From: Parafrankia sp. EUN1f
GTDB lineage: Bacteria; Actinomycetota; Actinomycetes; Frankiales; Frankiaceae
Direction: 5' to 3'
Length of the DNA: 64,000 nt
NCBI RefSeq assembly: GCF_000177675.1
Contig: NZ_ADGX01000013.1
Location: 29,851 to 93,850, forward strand
Numbering within the stretch: the stretch's first letter is position 1; every line of letters starts with the position of its first letter. Of the stretch, positions 1 to 9,439 are shown piece after piece. The translations under genes were made by a program, and so were the position numbers. A model generated the notes under the pieces. It saw only the letters and a program-made list of their open reading frames with translations, ran no database searches and was not told where the DNA came from.

Positions 1-1
1 G

Positions 2-595
2 TACGACCGGTACGACGGAACCGACGTCGGGCGGTCCCGGGCGGAGCTGGTCGCCCGCGACCGGGCGCTGGCCCGCGACCGCGGCGGGCTGCACGACGTC
101 GAGGTGATCGGCCTCGACACGTCCCAGCCGGCGCTCGCCTACGCGTACGAGGCAGGCTTTCTCGACGGTGCCGTGCACGCCGACCTGGAGACCCGGGACC
201 TGACCGAGCCTGAGCGTGCCCTGCTCGCCGACGTCGATCTGGTCGTCTCCACCGGCTGCCTCGGCTATGTCACCGATCGCACGCTCGCCCGGATCGTCGC
301 GGCTGTCCGTGACGGCGGCCGGCGCCCGTTGCCGTGGATGGCGCATTTCGCGCTGCGGATGTTCCCGTTCGACCCGATCGCCGAGCTCCTCGCCGGGTAC
401 GGGTACCAGACGGAGGCGGTGGGCCGGCTGTTCGAGCAGCGACGGTTCGTCTCCCCGCGGGAGCAGGAGCAGGTGCTGGCGACGCTCGCCGGGGTCGGGG
501 TGGACCCGGCTGGCCTGGAGGCTGATGGCTGGCTGTACGCCCGCCTGTTCGTCTCACGTCCACCCGAACCGGACCCGGGCGTGGCCACGCTGTGA
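2..595 (+). CDS. Partial class I SAM-dependent methyltransferase-like protein (5' end missing)
   Basis: The reading frame is open from the left edge, so the N-terminus lies outside the window. About 197 residues remain, ending at TGA 593-595. The visible part fits a Rossmann methyltransferase: a strand followed by an acidic residue (VIGLDTSQPALAYA) resembles the SAM-ribose motif, followed by VDLVVSTGCLGYV, which resembles the later motif IV strand. The C-terminal part is helical with no other motif I recognise. The substrate cannot be deduced. It lies 163 bp upstream of a carnitine acyltransferase on the same strand, so the two could be co-transcribed. The methyltransferase call is an inference from the fold pattern, because motif I is cut off. 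Confidence 0.6.
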   Translation, partial: YDRYDGTDVGRSRAELVARDRALARDRGGLHDVEVIGLDTSQPALAYAYEAGFLDGAVHADLETRDLTEPERALLADVDLVVSTGCLGYVTDRTLARIVAAVRDGGRRPLPWMAHFALRMFPFDPIAELLAGYGYQTEAVGRLFEQRRFVSPREQEQVLATLAGVGVDPAGLEADGWLYARLFVSRPPEPDPGVATL

Positions 596-710
596 GAGCG
601 TTTCGGGGATTACTCCCGGTATCTGATTGTTTCGCAACAGCCTGACCTGCCTGGCGCGACCAGAACCGCGACCGGACACCGCGCAAGCGAGCCACCGCAC
701 GACCAGAGCC

Positions 711-757
711 ACCACGCAACCAGAGACACCACGCAACCAGAGACACCATGCAACCGA
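711..757 (+). repeat. 17-nt direct repeat before the acyltransferase start
   Basis: The unit ACCACGCAACCAGAGAC occurs at 711-727 and 728-744, and a degenerate third copy runs into the ATG at 759. It occupies the place where the ribosome binding site should be. Confidence 0.8.
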
Positions 758-758
758 G

Positions 759-2717
759 ATGAGGATGACGCTGCGCATGACCGTCCAGACGAGCCAGGGA
801 CCGGCCGCGAACAGCGCCGCCACAGCGGCCGCCGCCGCTGCCGCTGGCACCTTCGACCATGAGGACGACCTGCCGCGCGTTCCGCTGCCCACCCTGGAGG
901 ACAGCTGCGCGCGGTTTCTCCAGTGGTGCGCCCCGCTGCTGTCCCCTGAGCAGCTCGCCGCGACCGAGGCCGAGGTGGCACGCTTCCGCGCGCCGGACGG
1001 CCCGGGCCCCCGGCTGCACGCCGAGCTCGCCCGCTACGACGTGAGCGACGGCGTGCACAGCTGGCTGGACGAGTTCTGGCCGGCCCGCTACCTCGGTCGC
1101 CGCGACCGGATCGCACTCAACGCCAACTTCATCTTCCTGTTCCGCACTGCCGCCGAGGCCGAGACCGGGGCCGCCACCGAGGTCGCCGGCGACGGCGACG
1201 GCTCGACCCCCTCCACCGCCGCGGGGCCGCAGCTGGGACGTGCCGCCGGCCTGATCGCGGCCGCGCTGGACTACAAGGTGCGCCTGGACGCGGAGCGGAT
1301 CCCGCCGTTGCTGCGCCGCGGCCAGCCGCAGTCGATGGTGCAGAACCGGTACCTCTTCTCCACCACCCGCATCCCCGGCCTGGTGCAGGACACCGTCCGG
1401 GTGCCCTACAGCGCCGAGTGGCCGGGGCCGTCCGACGCCCGCCACATCCTGGTCTTCCACGGCGGCCGCATGTTCCGGCTCGACGTCCTCGGCCCGGACG
1501 GGTCGCCGCACACGCTCGACGAGCTGACCGCCGGCCTCGCCGCGGTGCGGGCGGCCGCCCCGGCGCCGGCGCCGGACGAGACCGCCGTCGGCCATCTGAC
1601 GACCAAGGCCCGGGCCGACTGGGCGGAAAGCCGCGCCGCGCTGCTCGCGCTCGACCCGGCGAACCAGGCCGCGCTCGACGAGGTCGAGACGGCGCTGTTC
1701 TGCGTGTGCCTCGAGGCCGTGGCCCCGTCCGATGAGCTCGCCGCCTGCGATCAGCTGCTTCATGGCAGCGCCGCCGGCCGCTGGTATGACAAGGCCGTGT
1801 CGCTGATCGTTTTCCCCGACGGCCAGGCCGGCATCAACGTCGAGCACTGCGGGCTCGACGGCACCACCATCCTGAGTTTCGTCGACGAGCTGCTCGCCGC
1901 GCCCGCCGCCGAGCTGTCGGCCCGCTCCGGGGCCCGCCCGCAGGGGCAGCCGGCGGTGCGTCCGGTCGAGTTCGTGCTCGACGACGCGCTGCGCGCGGAC
2001 ATCCGGGCGGCGGCGGAGTCGTTCGCCGCGTTCGGCGCCGGCACCGACTCGGTGACGCTGTCGTTCCCCGACCACGGCGCGAGTCGGGCCAAGGCTTTGC
2101 GGATCTCCCCGGACGCGTTCGTGCAGATGGCCTACCAGCTCGCCCACCACCGGGCGAAGGGGTTCGCCGGAGCGACCTACGAGTCGATCGCGACCAGGCA
2201 GTGGCGGTACGGACGCACCGAGGCGATGCGCGTTGTCACGCCGGAGGTCCTGACCTTCGTCACGACGATGAACGACCCGGCGGCCGACGCGGACGCCCGC
2301 CGCGCCGCGCTGCGCGACGCGGCGGCCGCGCATGTGCGCCGCGCCGGCGAGTGCCAGCGCGGCGAGGCGCCCGAGCAGCATCTGTGGGAGCTGGCGTTCA
2401 TCCAGCGCCGGGCCGGTGCCGAGCTGGGCGTGCCCGAGCCGTCGCCGCTGTACGAGACGCCCGGCTGGCTGGTGACGCGGGACGACTACCTGAGCACCAG
2501 CTCCGCGCCGTCGGAGAGCATCCGGTACTTCGGTTTCGGCTCGACCAGCGGCCACTGCATCGGCGTTGCCTATGTGCTGCTGCCCGACACGCTGAACATC
2601 TACCTGAGCACGCCGCGGCCGGCCGCCGCCGGGATGCACGCGTTCGCCGATCGGCTCCGCGAGGCCCTGCGCGAGCTCGACGAGCTGCTCGCCGGTGACC
2701 CCGCGGCAACCGGTTGA
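759..2717 (+). CDS. Choline/carnitine O-acyltransferase family protein
   Basis: About 652 residues, the usual size for carnitine or choline acyltransferases, which move acyl groups between CoA and carnitine or choline. The catalytic histidine motif is visible as NVEHCGLDGTT (His about residue 363), and near the C-terminus FGSTSGHCIGVAYV carries the Ser-Thr-Ser group that binds the substrate. The frame stays open upstream to a TTG at 627, but that stretch is made of repeats, so I start at ATG 759; ATG 765 and 777 are also possible. No strong Shine-Dalgarno sequence precedes it. An alanine-rich stretch follows the start. The family is common in eukaryotes and scattered in actinomycetes. The acyl chain length and true acceptor are unknown. 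Confidence 0.85.
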   Translation: MRMTLRMTVQTSQGPAANSAATAAAAAAAGTFDHEDDLPRVPLPTLEDSCARFLQWCAPLLSPEQLAATEAEVARFRAPDGPGPRLHAELARYDVSDGVHSWLDEFWPARYLGRRDRIALNANFIFLFRTAAEAETGAATEVAGDGDGSTPSTAAGPQLGRAAGLIAAALDYKVRLDAERIPPLLRRGQPQSMVQNRYLFSTTRIPGLVQDTVRVPYSAEWPGPSDARHILVFHGGRMFRLDVLGPDGSPHTLDELTAGLAAVRAAAPAPAPDETAVGHLTTKARADWAESRAALLALDPANQAALDEVETALFCVCLEAVAPSDELAACDQLLHGSAAGRWYDKAVSLIVFPDGQAGINVEHCGLDGTTILSFVDELLAAPAAELSARSGARPQGQPAVRPVEFVLDDALRADIRAAAESFAAFGAGTDSVTLSFPDHGASRAKALRISPDAFVQMAYQLAHHRAKGFAGATYESIATRQWRYGRTEAMRVVTPEVLTFVTTMNDPAADADARRAALRDAAAAHVRRAGECQRGEAPEQHLWELAFIQRRAGAELGVPEPSPLYETPGWLVTRDDYLSTSSAPSESIRYFGFGSTSGHCIGVAYVLLPDTLNIYLSTPRPAAAGMHAFADRLREALRELDELLAGDPAATG

Positions 2718-2754
2718 TCCGGGGCGACGTGATCCGTGCCGACAGCGACTCTCC

Positions 2755-2831
2755 CAGTCGCTGTAGGGCCCCAGCCGCTGTCGCCCCAGTCGCTGTCGCC
2801 CCAGTCGCTGTCGGCCTAGTCGCTGTCGGCG
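2755..2831. repeat. Tandem repeat of about 15 nt over the end of the IMPase-like gene
   Basis: Five degenerate copies of CAGTCGCTGTCGCCC fill the space between two convergent genes. The last copies run into the final codons and stop of the leftward gene ending at 2816, so the C-terminus of that protein (SD-type residues) derives from the repeat. Confidence 0.85.
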
Positions 2832-3730
2832 CGGGGGTGCTCGGCGAGCAGGGCGGTGAGGGCGTCGAACAGCGGCGGGGGAGCGGCGACGACCAGGTCC
2901 TCGCCCGGCGCGCGCCCGTCGAGCCCACCGACCCGCAGGCCCGCCTCGGACGCGACCAGCGCCCCCGCGGCGTGGTCCCAGGGATGCAGGCCACGTTCGT
3001 AGTAGGCGTCGACGGTGCCGGCCGCGGCGGCGCAGAGGTCCAGCGCTGCCGCGCCCATCCGGCGGATGTCGCGCACCCTGGGCACCACCCGGGTCAGCAC
3101 CGCGACCTGCGCGGTGCGGCGCTGTTCGGTGTAGCCGAAACCGGTCGCGACCAGCGCGCCGCGCAGGTCCGTCACCGGGGAGCCGGTGAGCTTCTCGGGA
3201 TCGGCCTCCCCGGGCGTGCCCGCCGTGCCCGCGCCCAGGCCCGAACCCGCGCTGGTGCGAGCGGTGGCGGCGGCGGTGGTCCAGCGCAGGGCTCCGCCAC
3301 CGCGGACGGCGGTGTAGGTGAGCCCGAGCGCCGGGGCGTGCACCACGCCCGCCACCACCTCGCCCGCGACCTCGGCGGCGATCGACACCGCCCAGTTGGG
3401 CAGCCGATAGAGGAAGTTCACCGTCCCGTCGAGGGGGTCCACGATCCAGCGGACGCCGCTCGTGCCGGGCGTGTCCGAGCCTTCCTCACCGAGCAGCCCG
3501 TCCTGCGGGCGCGCCTCGCGCAGCCGGCGGGCGACGAGGGCCTCGGACGCCCGGTCCAGCGCGGTCACGATGTCGGTCGGGGAGGACTTCGTCGCCTCGG
3601 CCTCGACAGTTCCTTCTCGGCCGGCCAGCAGCAGCGCGCCGGCCTCACGGGCGACGTCCAGGCCTAGGCCGAGCAGCTCGGCCGCGGCCGGCGGTGTGGT
3701 GATGTCGGGGGATGAGTCCACGGGCCCCAT
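2816..3730 (-). CDS. Inositol monophosphatase family protein
   Basis: 304 residues. The lithium-sensitive phosphatase family signature is complete: GEEGS, then WIVDPLDGTVNF (the two metal-binding aspartates) and near the C-terminus HPWDHAAGALVASEAG. These enzymes remove phosphate from inositol-1-phosphate, fructose-1,6-bisphosphate, histidinol phosphate or 3'-phosphoadenosine phosphate, and sequence alone does not settle which. In actinobacteria a SuhB-type member feeds inositol into phosphatidylinositol and mycothiol (family knowledge). It is transcribed away from valS, whose start is about 100 bp away. The central part (about residues 150-180) holds a Gly/Ala/Thr-rich insertion. Confidence 0.85.
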   Translation of the reverse strand: MGPVDSSPDITTPPAAAELLGLGLDVAREAGALLLAGREGTVEAEATKSSPTDIVTALDRASEALVARRLREARPQDGLLGEEGSDTPGTSGVRWIVDPLDGTVNFLYRLPNWAVSIAAEVAGEVVAGVVHAPALGLTYTAVRGGGALRWTTAAATARTSAGSGLGAGTAGTPGEADPEKLTGSPVTDLRGALVATGFGYTEQRRTAQVAVLTRVVPRVRDIRRMGAAALDLCAAAAGTVDAYYERGLHPWDHAAGALVASEAGLRVGGLDGRAPGEDLVVAAPPPLFDALTALLAEHPRADSD

Positions 3731-3833
3731 CCTGTCAAGGCGTCGGCCCGCCGCGGGGTCCGCCCGTGTCCGCCGCCCACCGTGCCGCCGCCGCCGTCGG
3801 GAGGGCGATCGTGCGCCCCGTAGGATTGGGCGC

Positions 3834-6494
3834 GTGGTGGCAACGGACAGTACAGAACGGCCGACCCGTGCGGTCCCCGCGAAGCCGACCCTGGATGGGC
3901 TCGAAGCGCGCTGGGCGCAGGAGTGGCAGGAGCGCGGAACCTATTCGTTCGATCGATCGGTTCCCCGGGAGCGCGTCTACTCGGTGGACACCCCGCCACC
4001 GACCGTAAGCGGCTCCCTGCACGTCGGCCACGTGTTCTCGTACACCCACACCGACCTGATCGCGCGCTTCCAGCGGATGCGCGGCCGTGAGGTCTTCTAC
4101 CCGATGGGGTTCGACGACAACGGCCTGCCGACCGAGCGGCGGGTGCAGAACTACTACGGCGTGCGCTGCGACCCGTCGCTGCCGTACGACCCCGACTTCG
4201 CCCCGCCGGCCAAGCCCGGCAAGGACCAGGTCCCGATCTCGCGGCGCAACTTCGTCGAGCTGTGCGAGAAGCTCACGATCGAGGACGAGAAGGGCTTCGA
4301 GGAGCTCTGGCGCCGGCTCGGCGTGTCGGTGGACTGGTCGTACACCTACGCGACGATCGACGCCCGGTCGCGGGCCGTCGCGCAGCGCGCGTTCCTGCGC
4401 AACCTGGCCCGCGGCGAGGCCTACCTGGCCGAGGCCCCGACGCTGTGGGACGTCACCTTCCGCACCGCGGTCGCGCAGGCGGAGCTGGAGGACAGAGAGC
4501 GTCCCGGCGCGTACCACACCATCGCGTTCCCACGGCCCGGCGGTGAGCCGGTGGTGATCGAGACGACCCGTCCGGAGCTGCTGCCGGCCTGCGTGGCGCT
4601 GGTTGCCCATCCCGAGGACGAGCGCTACCAGCCGCTGTTCGGGCAGACGGTCCGCACGCCGCTGTTCGACGTCGAGGTGCCGGTGGTGGCACACCGGCTG
4701 GCGGATCCGGAGAAGGGCTCCGGTATCGCCATGATCTGTACTTTCGGTGACCTGACCGACGTCACCTGGTGGCGGGAGCTGCGGCTGCCCGCGCGCGCGG
4801 TGATCGGCCGCGACGGGCGGCTCATCGCCGAGGCACCGGATGCGATCACCTCGCCTGCGGGCCGCGAGTACTACGCCCAGGTCGCCGGCAAGACGATCGC
4901 CTCGGGCCGGGTGGCCATCGTCGAGGCGCTGCGGGAGTCCGGTGCCCTGCTCGGTGAGCCGCGGGCGATCAGCCACCCGGTCAAGTTCTACGAGAAGGGC
5001 GACCGGCCGCTGGAGATCGTCTCCACCCGCCAGTGGTACATCCGCAACGGCGGCCGGGACGATCAGCTGCGTGAGCAGCTGCGGGCGCGCGGCGGCGAGC
5101 TGCGCTGGCACCCGGACTACATGCGGGTGCGGTACGAGAACTGGGTCGACGGGCTCAACGGTGACTGGCTGATCAGCCGGCAGCGTTTCTTCGGTGTGCC
5201 CTTCCCGGTCTGGTACCCGTTGGACGAGGCGGGCGACCCGCGCTACGACGAGCCGATCGTGGCGGCCGAGTCCGCGCTGCCGGTGGACCCGTCCAGCGAC
5301 GTCCCGCCCGGGTACACCGCCGAGCAGCGTGGGGTGCCGGGTGGCTTCATGGCCGACCCCGACGTCATGGACACCTGGGCCACGTCGTCGCTGACCCCGC
5401 TCATCGCCAGCGGCTGGGAGAGCGACGACGCCCTGTTCAACCAGGTGTTCCCGATGAACCTGCGGCCGCAGGCACACGAGATCATCCGAACCTGGCTGTT
5501 CTCGACCGTGCTGCGCAGCCACGCCGAGTTCGGCGCGCTGCCGTGGTCGGACGCCGCGATCTCAGGCTGGATCCTCGACCCGGACCGCAAGAAGATGTCG
5601 AAGTCCAAGGGCAACGTCGTCACCCCGATGGGCCTGCTGGAACAGCACGGTTCGGATGCCGTCCGGTACTGGGCGGCGTCGGGTCGGCCCGGCACGGACA
5701 CGGCCTTCGACGTGGGCCAGATGAAGACCGGCCGACGCCTCGCCATCAAGATTCTCAACGCGAGCCGGTTCGTCCTGGGGCTGGCCGAGGCCGGGGAGGC
5801 CGATGGCGCGGCTGGTTCGGGCGAGCTGCCCGCCCCGCGGGAGATGAGCGGCGCGGGTGTGGCCGCCGGCGGCACTCCCGGCGTGGAGGCGATCACCGAG
5901 GCGCTGGACCGGGCGCTGCTCGCCGAGCTGGCGAAGGTCGTCGCGACGGCGACCGAGTCCTTCGACGGCTACGACTACACCCGGGCCCTCGAGGTCACCG
6001 AGACGTTCTTCTGGCGTTTCTGTGACGACTACGTCGAGCTGGTGAAGGGCCGGGCCTACGGCGCGCACGGGCCGGCCGGCGCCGCCTCCGCGCAGGCCAC
6101 GCTTTCGCTCGCGCTGGCGACGCTGCTCACACTGTTCGCGCCCTTCCTGCCGTTCGTCACCGAAGAGGTGTGGTCCTGGTGGCAGGAGGGTTCGGTGCAC
6201 CGGGCCCGGTGGCCCGAGGCGGAGCGGATCCGCGCGGCGGCCGCTGACGGCCGTCCCGAGCTGCTGGACGCCGTCGGTGCGGCGCTGTCCGCGGTGCGCC
6301 GGGCCAAGTCCGAGGCGAAGGTTTCGATGAAGGCCGAGGTCGCGACCGCCCGGGTCGGCGGCCCAGCGCAGACCGTCGCACTGGTCGAGCAGGCGGCCGC
6401 GGACCTGCGCAGCGCCGGCGGCATCTGGGAGCTCACCCTGGACGCGACCGACGGTGAGCTGACCGTCGACGTCGTCCTGGTACCGACCAGCTGA
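3834..6494 (+). CDS. valS: Valyl-tRNA synthetase
   Basis: Class I aminoacyl-tRNA synthetase that charges tRNA-Val. The 886-residue protein has the HIGH-type motif LHVGH (about residue 63) in PPPTVSGSLHVGHVFS and the KMSKS loop (about residues 587-591). Between them is the editing domain that hydrolyses misacylated Thr-tRNA. A tRNA-binding helical domain and a short C-terminal arm follow. The frame is open far upstream, but similarity begins only at the GTG pair at 3834/3837. The protein starts VVATDSTERPTR, without a strong ribosome binding site. It is divergent from the IMPase-like gene. A hairpin terminator follows the stop. Confidence 0.95.
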   Translation: MVATDSTERPTRAVPAKPTLDGLEARWAQEWQERGTYSFDRSVPRERVYSVDTPPPTVSGSLHVGHVFSYTHTDLIARFQRMRGREVFYPMGFDDNGLPTERRVQNYYGVRCDPSLPYDPDFAPPAKPGKDQVPISRRNFVELCEKLTIEDEKGFEELWRRLGVSVDWSYTYATIDARSRAVAQRAFLRNLARGEAYLAEAPTLWDVTFRTAVAQAELEDRERPGAYHTIAFPRPGGEPVVIETTRPELLPACVALVAHPEDERYQPLFGQTVRTPLFDVEVPVVAHRLADPEKGSGIAMICTFGDLTDVTWWRELRLPARAVIGRDGRLIAEAPDAITSPAGREYYAQVAGKTIASGRVAIVEALRESGALLGEPRAISHPVKFYEKGDRPLEIVSTRQWYIRNGGRDDQLREQLRARGGELRWHPDYMRVRYENWVDGLNGDWLISRQRFFGVPFPVWYPLDEAGDPRYDEPIVAAESALPVDPSSDVPPGYTAEQRGVPGGFMADPDVMDTWATSSLTPLIASGWESDDALFNQVFPMNLRPQAHEIIRTWLFSTVLRSHAEFGALPWSDAAISGWILDPDRKKMSKSKGNVVTPMGLLEQHGSDAVRYWAASGRPGTDTAFDVGQMKTGRRLAIKILNASRFVLGLAEAGEADGAAGSGELPAPREMSGAGVAAGGTPGVEAITEALDRALLAELAKVVATATESFDGYDYTRALEVTETFFWRFCDDYVELVKGRAYGAHGPAGAASAQATLSLALATLLTLFAPFLPFVTEEVWSWWQEGSVHRARWPEAERIRAAAADGRPELLDAVGAALSAVRRAKSEAKVSMKAEVATARVGGPAQTVALVEQAAADLRSAGGIWELTLDATDGELTVDVVLVPTS

Positions 6495-6503
6495 TGGCGG
6501 CGC

Positions 6504-6539
6504 GACCGCCGGCCGGCTGACGCCAGCAGGCCGGCGGTC
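6504..6539 (+). terminator. Hairpin downstream of valS
   Basis: Perfect 11-bp inverted repeat GACCGCCGGCC / GGCCGGCGGTC (6504-6514 and 6529-6539) with a 14-nt loop, 10 nt after the valS stop. There is no T-run, as is common in high-GC actinomycetes. Confidence 0.7.
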
Positions 6540-6651
6540 TCCTGGGCGGTCGTGTCGCTGGGCGGCGATGTTTCCTGGGCGGTGGCGTTTCCTGAGTGGC
6601 AGTGGTCGCGGGCCGGGGGCGGGTGCCGGGGCCATCGGGCAGGATGGAAGC

Positions 6652-7170
6652 GTGGCCATCTACGCTTTGGGGGATCTCGTCCCCTCCATCGACCCGTCCG
6701 CCTACGTCCACCCCGACGCCACGATCATCGGGAATGTCTCGATCGGGCCGGAGTCGACCGTGTGGCCGGGTGTCGTGATGCGTGGCGACCATGGCCGGAT
6801 CATCGTCGGGGCACGGACGTCCATCCAGGACGGCACGGTCATCCACACGACCGCCCTGCACCCCACGACCGTCGGCGACGACTGCGTGATCGGGCACATC
6901 GTGCATCTCGAGGGCTGTGTGATCGAGGACGGCTCGCTGGTCGGCTCGGGCTCGATCGTTCTGCACGACGCACGGGTCCGCAAGGGTGCGCTGGTCGGTG
7001 CGGGCGCGGTGGTCGGCAACCGGGTCGAGGTCCCGGAGGGGGCCATGGCGCTCGGCGTCCCGGCGAAGATCCGGGAGGGCGCCGCCTCCCAGGAGATGAT
7101 CCGGATGGCGGCCGAGTCCTACGTCGAGAACGGGCGGCGCTTCCGCAAGGAGCTGCGCCGCATCGACTGA
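6652..7170 (+). CDS. Gamma-class carbonic anhydrase family protein (left-handed beta-helix)
   Basis: 172 residues of hexapeptide repeats (for example VHPDATIIGNVSIG) that would fold as a left-handed beta-helix and form a trimer. The zinc-ligand histidines are in the expected places: VIHTTALH and then GHIVHLEGC. Members hydrate CO2 or, as YrdA/PaaY-type relatives, hydrolyse thioesters; the exact activity is not certain. The start is GTG 6652 (protein VAIYALGDLVPSIDPSAYV); a longer frame to 6568 lacks conserved sequence. A dispersed hairpin repeat follows 67 bp downstream. Confidence 0.85.
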   Translation: MAIYALGDLVPSIDPSAYVHPDATIIGNVSIGPESTVWPGVVMRGDHGRIIVGARTSIQDGTVIHTTALHPTTVGDDCVIGHIVHLEGCVIEDGSLVGSGSIVLHDARVRKGALVGAGAVVGNRVEVPEGAMALGVPAKIREGAASQEMIRMAAESYVENGRRFRKELRRID

Positions 7171-7236
7171 CGCCGCGGCCGCGGTACCGGATCTCGCCGG
7201 GGGCGCTGCACGTCGCCGGGGCACAATCCGAAGCGC

Positions 7237-7272
7237 TGAGGATCGTGGTCGTCGCAACGCCCACGATCCTCA
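7237..7272. repeat. Dispersed TGAGGAT hairpin, copy 1
   Basis: Perfect 12-bp inverted repeat TGAGGATCGTGG / CCACGATCCTCA with a 12-nt loop, between convergent genes. A second hairpin of the same design is at 24574-24609, with a changed but still paired stem. It may also act as a two-way terminator here. Confidence 0.75.
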
Positions 7273-7411
7273 GGTCCTGCTCGGTATCAGCGGTACTGAG
7301 GCGTACCACCAGGCCACATTCGGGGCACCAGACCACATCGAGGCACCGAGCCCGCGCAGGGTAGGCCGGGTGCCCCGACGAGTACCGCTTCGGGACGAGT
7401 GCCGCCCCGGG

Positions 7412-7702
7412 TCAGACGTCCGTCTTCGGGCTTGTCGACGCCGGGCGCATGCCGGGTGGCAACGAGCCCGTCGCCCGGACCCAGCCACGTGCCGCCGTCC
7501 GCTCGGCGGCCAGCCGGCCAAGCCCCACAGCGAGCCCGGACACCGCCGCCCAGACGATCGCCTCGGACCAGGCGGTCTCCGGGTCGGCCGGGTTCTTCGG
7601 CGGGTCGGCTTTGCGCACCCTGCGGTACGCGACGCTGACCCCTCGGCTCGCCGCGGTGCCGGCGAGTGCGGTCGCCGCCCCGCCAACGACCTTCCATCCC
7701 AT
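7412..7702 (-). CDS. DUF4235 family membrane protein
   Basis: 96 residues, starting MGWKVVGGAATALAG. The small actinobacterial DUF4235 family has this pattern: a glycine/alanine-rich first membrane helix ending in basic residues (RRVRKAD), a short hydrophilic stretch with PETAWSEAIVWAAVSG, and a second helix. Function is unknown. The start ATG is at 7700-7702. It is convergent with the carbonic-anhydrase gene and divergent from dut. Confidence 0.75.
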   Translation of the reverse strand: MGWKVVGGAATALAGTAASRGVSVAYRRVRKADPPKNPADPETAWSEAIVWAAVSGLAVGLGRLAAERTAARGWVRATGSLPPGMRPASTSPKTDV

Positions 7703-7795
7703 CTTCGACGCCGGTCCGGCCACCCCACACCTCTCGTCAGTCCGCCCCGGGACGCGGTCTCCGGGGCGCGTTGCCTGTCCGTCCTGGTAGTTCAA

Positions 7796-7843
7796 GCACT
7801 GCGTGTTCCGAGCACTGCGTGTTCCAGGCACTGCGTGTTCCGA
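7796..7843. repeat. Three 16-nt tandem repeats between DUF4235 and dut
   Basis: GCACTGCGTGTTCCGA occurs three times head to tail (7796-7811, 7812-7827, 7828-7843; the middle copy ends AG). A small inverted repeat AGTGCT / AGCACT follows at 7843-7859. The rest of the 340-bp gap to dut shows no gene. Confidence 0.85.
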
Positions 7844-8042
7844 GTGCTGCCCGAGCACTACCCGCCAGGGCGCGAATACCCCGCTCGGCCGGCTCCCGAC
7901 CCCCGCTCGTGCCACTCGCGCACGCCTCGCTGTGGTGTCTGAAGTGTCGTGGCCCCGGGCCACCGGCCAGGCGCCGACTGCTGCCAGACGGCGAGTCGTT
8001 AGTGTCGCGGACAGCCCACCCGGGTGAGAACAATCCAGGAGA

Positions 8043-8624
8043 ATGATGACCGCGACCACCCCAATGCCGCCGACCGCCCCACGCTCGGGTGAGTGGCCGA
8101 CCGGCGAGCCGCCTCCCTCGTCGCCAGCGTCCCTGGAGGTGCTGGTGCACAGGCTGGATCCGGGCCTGCCGCTCCCCACCTACGCCCAGCCGTCCGATGC
8201 CGGTGCCGACCTGGCGACCACGCAGGACGTCACGCTGGCGCCGGGAGAGCGGGCCATCGTCGGGACGGGGCTGTCGATCGCGCTGCCTGCGGGTTATGCG
8301 GCCTTCGTGCATCCCCGTAGCGGACTTGCCGCGCGTCATGGACTCACTGTGGTCAACGCCCCCGGTACTGTCGACGCCGGTTACCGTGGAGAAATCAAGG
8401 TGAATCTCATAAACACCGATCGGAGTGAGTCGATCACTCTGCGTAGGGGTGATCGGGTGGCCCAGCTGGTGATCCAACGAGTGGAGCACGCGGTCTTCCG
8501 GGAGGTCGCCTACCTGCCCGAATCCGTGCGCGGCACGGGCGGCTTCGGGTCGACCGGCGGGTTCGGCCACTCCTCCGACGGTGGACCGCGAAGGGAGGAC
8601 CATGGTGTTCGGTCGCGGTCGTAA
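8043..8624 (+). CDS. dut: dUTP diphosphatase (dUTPase)
   Basis: Trimeric dUTPase that turns dUTP into dUMP and keeps uracil out of DNA. All five family motifs are present in order: [46 protein letters not shown] and the glycine-rich arm [13 protein letters not shown]. At 193 residues it is longer than usual (about 150) because of a proline-rich N-terminal lead of about 30 residues and a basic tail after motif 5. ATG 8043 is followed directly by ATG 8046, and a CAGGAGA ribosome binding site precedes them. The 3' end overlaps the next gene by 23 bp, suggesting translational coupling. Confidence 0.95.
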   Translation: MMTATTPMPPTAPRSGEWPTGEPPPSSPASLEVLVHRLDPGLPLPTYAQPSDAGADLATTQDVTLAPGERAIVGTGLSIALPAGYAAFVHPRSGLAARHGLTVVNAPGTVDAGYRGEIKVNLINTDRSESITLRRGDRVAQLVIQRVEHAVFREVAYLPESVRGTGGFGSTGGFGHSSDGGPRREDHGVRSRS

Positions 8625-9297
8625 GGCTTCGGTCGAGGCCTCGGCGGATGCGGATGCGGCCCGCGGCACCAGCCAGGACGTCGATCGGGTCGGGCCCTTC
8701 GACGCCGCTGACGCGCCGCAGGACGACGTCCACCGCCTGGATCTCGGCGCGTTGCGGATACCGACGCTGCGCGGCGTGCAGATGCAGTTCCAGGTGGAGG
8801 AGGCGACCGGCCGGCCGGTGACGATCATCATCACGGACGGGCGCAGCGCGATGGAGGTGGCGGTGTTCGCCGCCCCCAAGACGACGCCCCTGTGGGACGA
8901 GGTCCGCGCGGAGATCCTGGAGACGCTGCAGGCGGTCGGTGGCGCGGAGGGGGAGGGCCCCTTCGGTCCGGAGCTGCGGATGCGCCTGCCTACGAACCGG
9001 CCCGGTGAGACCATCCCCGGGCGCATGATCGGTATCGACGGTCCCCGCTGGTTCCTCCGTGCGGTGGTGACCGGCCCCGCCGGGCAGGATCTCAGTGCGG
9101 GTCCCCTGCTGGACGAGACTCTCCGGCGAACTGTGGTGGTACGGGGCGACGAGGCCATGCCGGTCCGTGACCCGCTGCCGCTGCGGTTGCCGAAGGAGGT
9201 CGCGGAATCCGACGGCGAGCCCCAGGAGACGAAGCAGGGCGCGACTGCCCGGCCCGAGATGCCGGGCCCCGGCGTGCGGATCAGCGAGACACGCTGA
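8602..9297 (+). CDS. DUF3710 domain protein
   Basis: 231 residues. The conserved core [20 protein letters not shown], then [23 protein letters not shown] and the later [17 protein letters not shown] are typical of DUF3710, an actinobacterial family of unknown function found next to dut. The ATG at 8602 has a good GGGAGG ribosome binding site inside the dut 3' end. The C-terminal tail is charged and variable. Its place in the dut - DUF3710 - OB-fold - DUF3159 order matches other actinobacteria. Confidence 0.85.
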   Translation: MVFGRGRKASVEASADADAARGTSQDVDRVGPFDAADAPQDDVHRLDLGALRIPTLRGVQMQFQVEEATGRPVTIIITDGRSAMEVAVFAAPKTTPLWDEVRAEILETLQAVGGAEGEGPFGPELRMRLPTNRPGETIPGRMIGIDGPRWFLRAVVTGPAGQDLSAGPLLDETLRRTVVVRGDEAMPVRDPLPLRLPKEVAESDGEPQETKQGATARPEMPGPGVRISETR

Positions 9298-9317
9298 TCC
9301 GAGGTGCGCTGATCAGC

Positions 9318-9385
9318 GAGCCTCTTCCCGCTCACGGTCCGCGGTCTGACAGGCCGCGGGTCCGAGTCGACGGTGGAAAGGGCTC
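9318..9385. repeat. 68-nt palindromic repeat element, copy A
   Basis: Begins GAGCCTCTTCC and ends GGAAAGGGCTC, which pair except for one mismatch and one wobble. It aligns over its full length, at about 78% identity by hand count, with copy B at 49926-49992. Both start 20-25 bp after a stop codon. Confidence 0.75.
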
Positions 9386-9392
9386 AGCGGTG

Positions 9393-9439
9393 TGGCCGAG
9401 CGCGGAACAGTCCGGTAACGGCGCTGGAACGCTCGGCCA
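9393..9439. other. Second hairpin after repeat A; rest of the gap empty
   Basis: Perfect 10-bp inverted repeat TGGCCGAGCG / CGCTCGGCCA with a 27-nt loop directly after copy A. I see no gene in the rest of the 9298-9636 gap. Confidence 0.5.

Noticed and set aside
627..758. N-terminal extension of the acyltransferase from TTG 627
   Set aside because: The extension is encoded by 17-nt repeats and lacks family similarity; ATG 759 is a better start.
270..2639. Very long open frame on the minus strand opposite the carnitine acyltransferase
   Set aside because: It mirrors a gene with clear catalytic motifs, is arginine/glycine-rich and resembles no family. Such antisense frames are common in GC-rich DNA; similar ones oppose valS, dxs, the APC permease and treY.
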